A program made the translations under genes and the position numbers. The notes below the pieces were generated by a model, which saw nothing but the letters and a program-made list of their open reading frames with translations, was not told the DNA's origin and made no database searches. A stretch of DNA of 44,365 nucleotides from an uncultured Rhodospirillales bacterium (GTDB lineage: Bacteria; Pseudomonadota; Alphaproteobacteria; CACIAM-22H2): positions 1-44,365 of the forward strand of contig CALANV010000003.1 of the NCBI GenBank assembly GCA_937926175.1, read 5' to 3'. Position 1 is the first letter of the stretch, and each line of letters starts with the position of its first letter. This document shows positions 42,355 through 44,365 of the stretch, piece after piece.

Positions 42355-44025
42355 ATGACCGCAATGCCGATTCACAAGTACCGTCCGTTTCCGCCGATCC
42401 ATCTGCCCGACCGTACCTGGCCGTCGCGCGTGATCGATCATGCGCCCATCTGGTGCAGCGTCGATCTGCGCGACGGCAATCAGGCCCTGATCGAACCCAT
42501 GGGCAGCGACCGCAAGCGGCGCATGTACGACCTGTTGCTGAAGCTCGGGTTCAAGGAGATCGAAGTCGGTTTTCCGTCCGCTTCGCAGACCGATTTCGAC
42601 TTCGTCCGGCTGCTGATCGAGCAGGATCTGATTCCCGACGACGTCACGATTCAGGTGCTCACGCAGGCACGGCCCGAACTCATCGCGCGCACCTTCGAGG
42701 CGATCCGCGGCTGCCGGCGCGCCATCGTCCATCTCTACAATTCCACCTCGACGCTGCAACGGCGCGTCGTCTTCGGCCTCGACGAGCGCGGCATCATCGA
42801 CATCGCCGTCAACGGGGCCAAACTCATCCGCGACCATGCGGCGGCGCTCTCCGGAACGGAAGTGATCCTCGAATACTCGCCGGAGAGCTTCACCGGCACC
42901 GAGCTGCCGTTCGCGGTCGAGATCTGCGAGGCGGTGATGGACGTCTGGCAGCCGCGCCCGGATCGCAAGATGATCCTGAACCTGCCGTCGACCGTCGAAA
43001 TGGCAACACCGAACGTCTTCGCCGACCAGATCGAATGGTTCGGGCGGCATATCCGCGGACGGGACAGGTTCATCCTGAGCGTCCATCCGCACAACGACCG
43101 CGGCACCGGCATCGCCGCCGCCGAACTGGCGATGATGGCCGGCGCCGAGCGCGTCGAAGGGACGCTGTTCGGCAACGGCGAGCGCACCGGCAACGTCGAC
43201 GTGATCACGCTGGCGCTCAACCTGTTCAGCCAGGGCGTCGATCCGGGCCTCGTCATCGACGACATCAACGAAATCGTCCGCACCGTCGAGTACTGCAACC
43301 AGCTGCCGGTCCATCCGCGCCATCCCTATGCCGGGGAGCTGGTATTCACGGCGTTCTCCGGCTCGCACCAGGATGCGATCAAGAAAGGTTTCGAGGCGCT
43401 GGCCCGCAGCAACTCGGGGCTGTGGGAGGTTCCCTATCTGCCGATCGACCCGAAGGACATCGGCCGAAGCTACGAAGCGGTCATCCGGATCAACAGCCAG
43501 TCCGGGAAGGGCGGTATCGCCTATGTGCTCAAGACCGATTACGGGCTCGACCTGCCGCGCGCCCTGCAGATCGAGTTCAGCAAGGTCGTGCAGGACGTGA
43601 CCGACAGGACCGGCAAGGAGCTGAGTTCCGCCGAGATCTGGCAGCTCTTCAACGCGACCTACATGGCGGCGGACGCGCCGCTCCGGCTCGAGGAATACCA
43701 GGTCCGCACCGATGCGCACGCGAGCGAGCGCCGTACCGTGACCGCTGTCGTGACGCATGGCGGAACCCGGCGCAACATTTCGGGCGAGGGGAACGGCCCG
43801 ATCGAGGCGCTCGTCAATGCACTGCAGCGCGACTGCGGCATCGCGTTCAAGATCGTCGATTATCGCGAACATGCGGTGCGCCCCGGCGCGGATGCCACGG
43901 CGGCCGCCTATGTGCAGATCGAAACGCCGGACGGGACCAGGCTCTTCGGCGTGGGGCTCGACCGCAATGTCCTGACGGCGTCGCTGAAGGCGGTCGCCAG
44001 CGCGGCGAGTCGCGTGGCAGGATAG
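42355..44025 (+). CDS. leuA: 2-isopropylmalate synthase
   Basis: Enzyme of 556 residues condensing acetyl-CoA with 2-oxoisovalerate, the first committed step of leucine synthesis. The barrel begins with CSVDLRDGNQ (metal ligand Asp40) and carries the HxH metal site His244/His246 in SVHPHNDRGTG; GNGERTGNVDV is the synthase signature. The C-terminal ~130 residues form the LeuA dimer/regulatory domain that binds leucine. It is the short (type 2) form found in many proteobacteria. ATG 42355 has GAGGAG upstream. It is unrelated to the sugar-acid genes and marks the return to core metabolism. Confidence 0.95.
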   Translation: MTAMPIHKYRPFPPIHLPDRTWPSRVIDHAPIWCSVDLRDGNQALIEPMGSDRKRRMYDLLLKLGFKEIEVGFPSASQTDFDFVRLLIEQDLIPDDVTIQVLTQARPELIARTFEAIRGCRRAIVHLYNSTSTLQRRVVFGLDERGIIDIAVNGAKLIRDHAAALSGTEVILEYSPESFTGTELPFAVEICEAVMDVWQPRPDRKMILNLPSTVEMATPNVFADQIEWFGRHIRGRDRFILSVHPHNDRGTGIAAAELAMMAGAERVEGTLFGNGERTGNVDVITLALNLFSQGVDPGLVIDDINEIVRTVEYCNQLPVHPRHPYAGELVFTAFSGSHQDAIKKGFEALARSNSGLWEVPYLPIDPKDIGRSYEAVIRINSQSGKGGIAYVLKTDYGLDLPRALQIEFSKVVQDVTDRTGKELSSAEIWQLFNATYMAADAPLRLEEYQVRTDAHASERRTVTAVVTHGGTRRNISGEGNGPIEALVNALQRDCGIAFKIVDYREHAVRPGADATAAAYVQIETPDGTRLFGVGLDRNVLTASLKAVASAASRVAG

Positions 44026-44093
44026 GGCATACGCGACGTAGCCTGTAGGCGTCATCCCGTTCGAGGACGGCCCGGCCCAGCTTAAAGGTGCAA

Positions 44094-44123
44094 AGGCCCC
44101 GGATGCATCTGCATCCGGGGCCT
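44094..44123 (+). terminator. Strong hairpin after leuA
   Basis: AGGCCCCGGATGC, loop ATCT, GCATCCGGGGCCT is a perfect 13-bp stem 68 nt after the leuA stop. Only a weak CTT follows instead of a T-run, but position and strength fit a transcription terminator. Confidence 0.65.
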
Positions 44124-44301
44124 CTTGCGTGCAACGAGGGCTGGGTCGCCGCCGCGGTGCCGCACCGACGTCTCCGTTCCGGACGAACGGCTGCGGACGG
44201 CCGATCCTAGGGCAGGGCTACCCATGACCCGGCGGATCGACTGGGGGTTGACACATCCGCTGGCCCCGGGCGATCGAACCAATTCTGGTGGAAAATCAAA
44301 T

Positions 44302-44365
44302 TGTCTCAGCTGTCTCAGCTGTCTCAGCTGTCTCAGCTGTCTCAGCTGTCTCAGCTGTCTCAGCT
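44302..44365. repeat. 9-bp tandem repeat (TGTCTCAGC)n running off the window
   Basis: Seven perfect copies of TGTCTCAGC plus one base are seen, and the array continues past the edge. Each copy junction makes CAGCTG. All three plus-strand frames are open (Ser-Gln-Leu, Cys-Leu-Ser, Val-Ser-Ala), but no start codon leads into it. The preceding ~180 nt hold no gene I can support. Confidence 0.95.

Noticed and set aside
42193..44055. 620-residue minus-strand open frame opposite leuA
   Set aside because: leuA is certain on the plus strand; the antisense frame has no recognisable domain and a shadow-like composition.
44248..44276. TTGACA as a promoter leading into the edge repeat
   Set aside because: The -35 is perfect, but at 16-18 bp spacing there is no acceptable -10 (CGATCG).
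44302..44365. CRISPR array
   Set aside because: The 9-bp units are directly abutting with no spacers, and no cas gene is present.

Overview
The window is GC-rich (roughly two thirds G+C by eye), densely coded DNA with alphaproteobacterial character: strong third-position G/C bias, twin-arginine signals, several TRAP transporters, FCD-type GntR regulators and a short-form 2-isopropylmalate synthase. I cannot name the genus. I found no rRNA, tRNA, CRISPR array, transposase or phage gene. Most of the window is a catabolic neighbourhood for sugar acids (aldonates, uronates, aldarates) with the matching uptake systems.

Layout. (A) 145-9689, plus strand: an IlvD/Edd sugar-acid dehydratase with the L-arabinonate dehydratase pattern, a class I aminotransferase, a 2-dehydro-3-deoxygalactonokinase, a complete sugar ABC importer (ATPase, Tat-exported binding protein, two permeases) and a D-erythronate dehydrogenase-like SDR. 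An EcsC-family gene follows (9900-10754). (B) 10877-13034: an AraC regulator divergent from an MFS transporter, with a two-site direct repeat between them. (C) 13067-22410: a minus-strand TRAP operon (dctP-dctQ-dctM plus a gluconate-5-dehydrogenase-like SDR) divergent from gntR, uronate dehydrogenase, 5-dehydro-4-deoxyglucarate dehydratase, a D-2-hydroxyacid dehydrogenase, a galactarolactone-isomerase-like amidohydrolase and an unknown conserved protein. (D) 22529-26411: an altronate/galactarate dehydratase divergent from an FAH-family hydrolase and an orphan TRAP binding protein. (E) 26520-27086: a cupredoxin lipoprotein and a 45-residue cupin-like stub. (F) 27228-34930: gntR and a type-2 malate/lactate dehydrogenase divergent from a second TRAP system (binding protein, then dctQM), a KDPG/KDPGal aldolase and a PfkB kinase; an enolase-superfamily gene lies on the opposite strand inside this TRAP set. 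(G) 34965-39982: an SDR divergent from an ABC importer whose binding protein and first permease are broken. (H) 40119-41761: a flavocytochrome c-type flavoprotein and its cytochrome. (I) 42355-44025: leuA behind a long structured leader. The window ends inside a 9-bp tandem repeat.

How the genes fit together. TRAP and ABC importers bring in acidic sugars. Uronate dehydrogenase oxidises uronates to aldarolactones, the amidohydrolase may isomerise galactarolactone, and the KdgD-type enzyme yields 2-oxoglutarate semialdehyde. UxaA- and IlvD-type dehydratases yield 2-keto-3-deoxy acids, which DgoK or the PfkB kinase could phosphorylate and the aldolase could split. SDR, FAH-hydrolase and enolase-superfamily genes would also fit a non-phosphorylating L-fuconate/L-rhamnonate route. 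Substrate assignments are inference; the enzyme families are well supported.

No clearly new defence or mobile system is visible. The most unusual points are the decaying ABC importer, several promoter-overlapping operator candidates, the strand-interrupted TRAP set, a conserved protein of unknown function, and the edge repeat.
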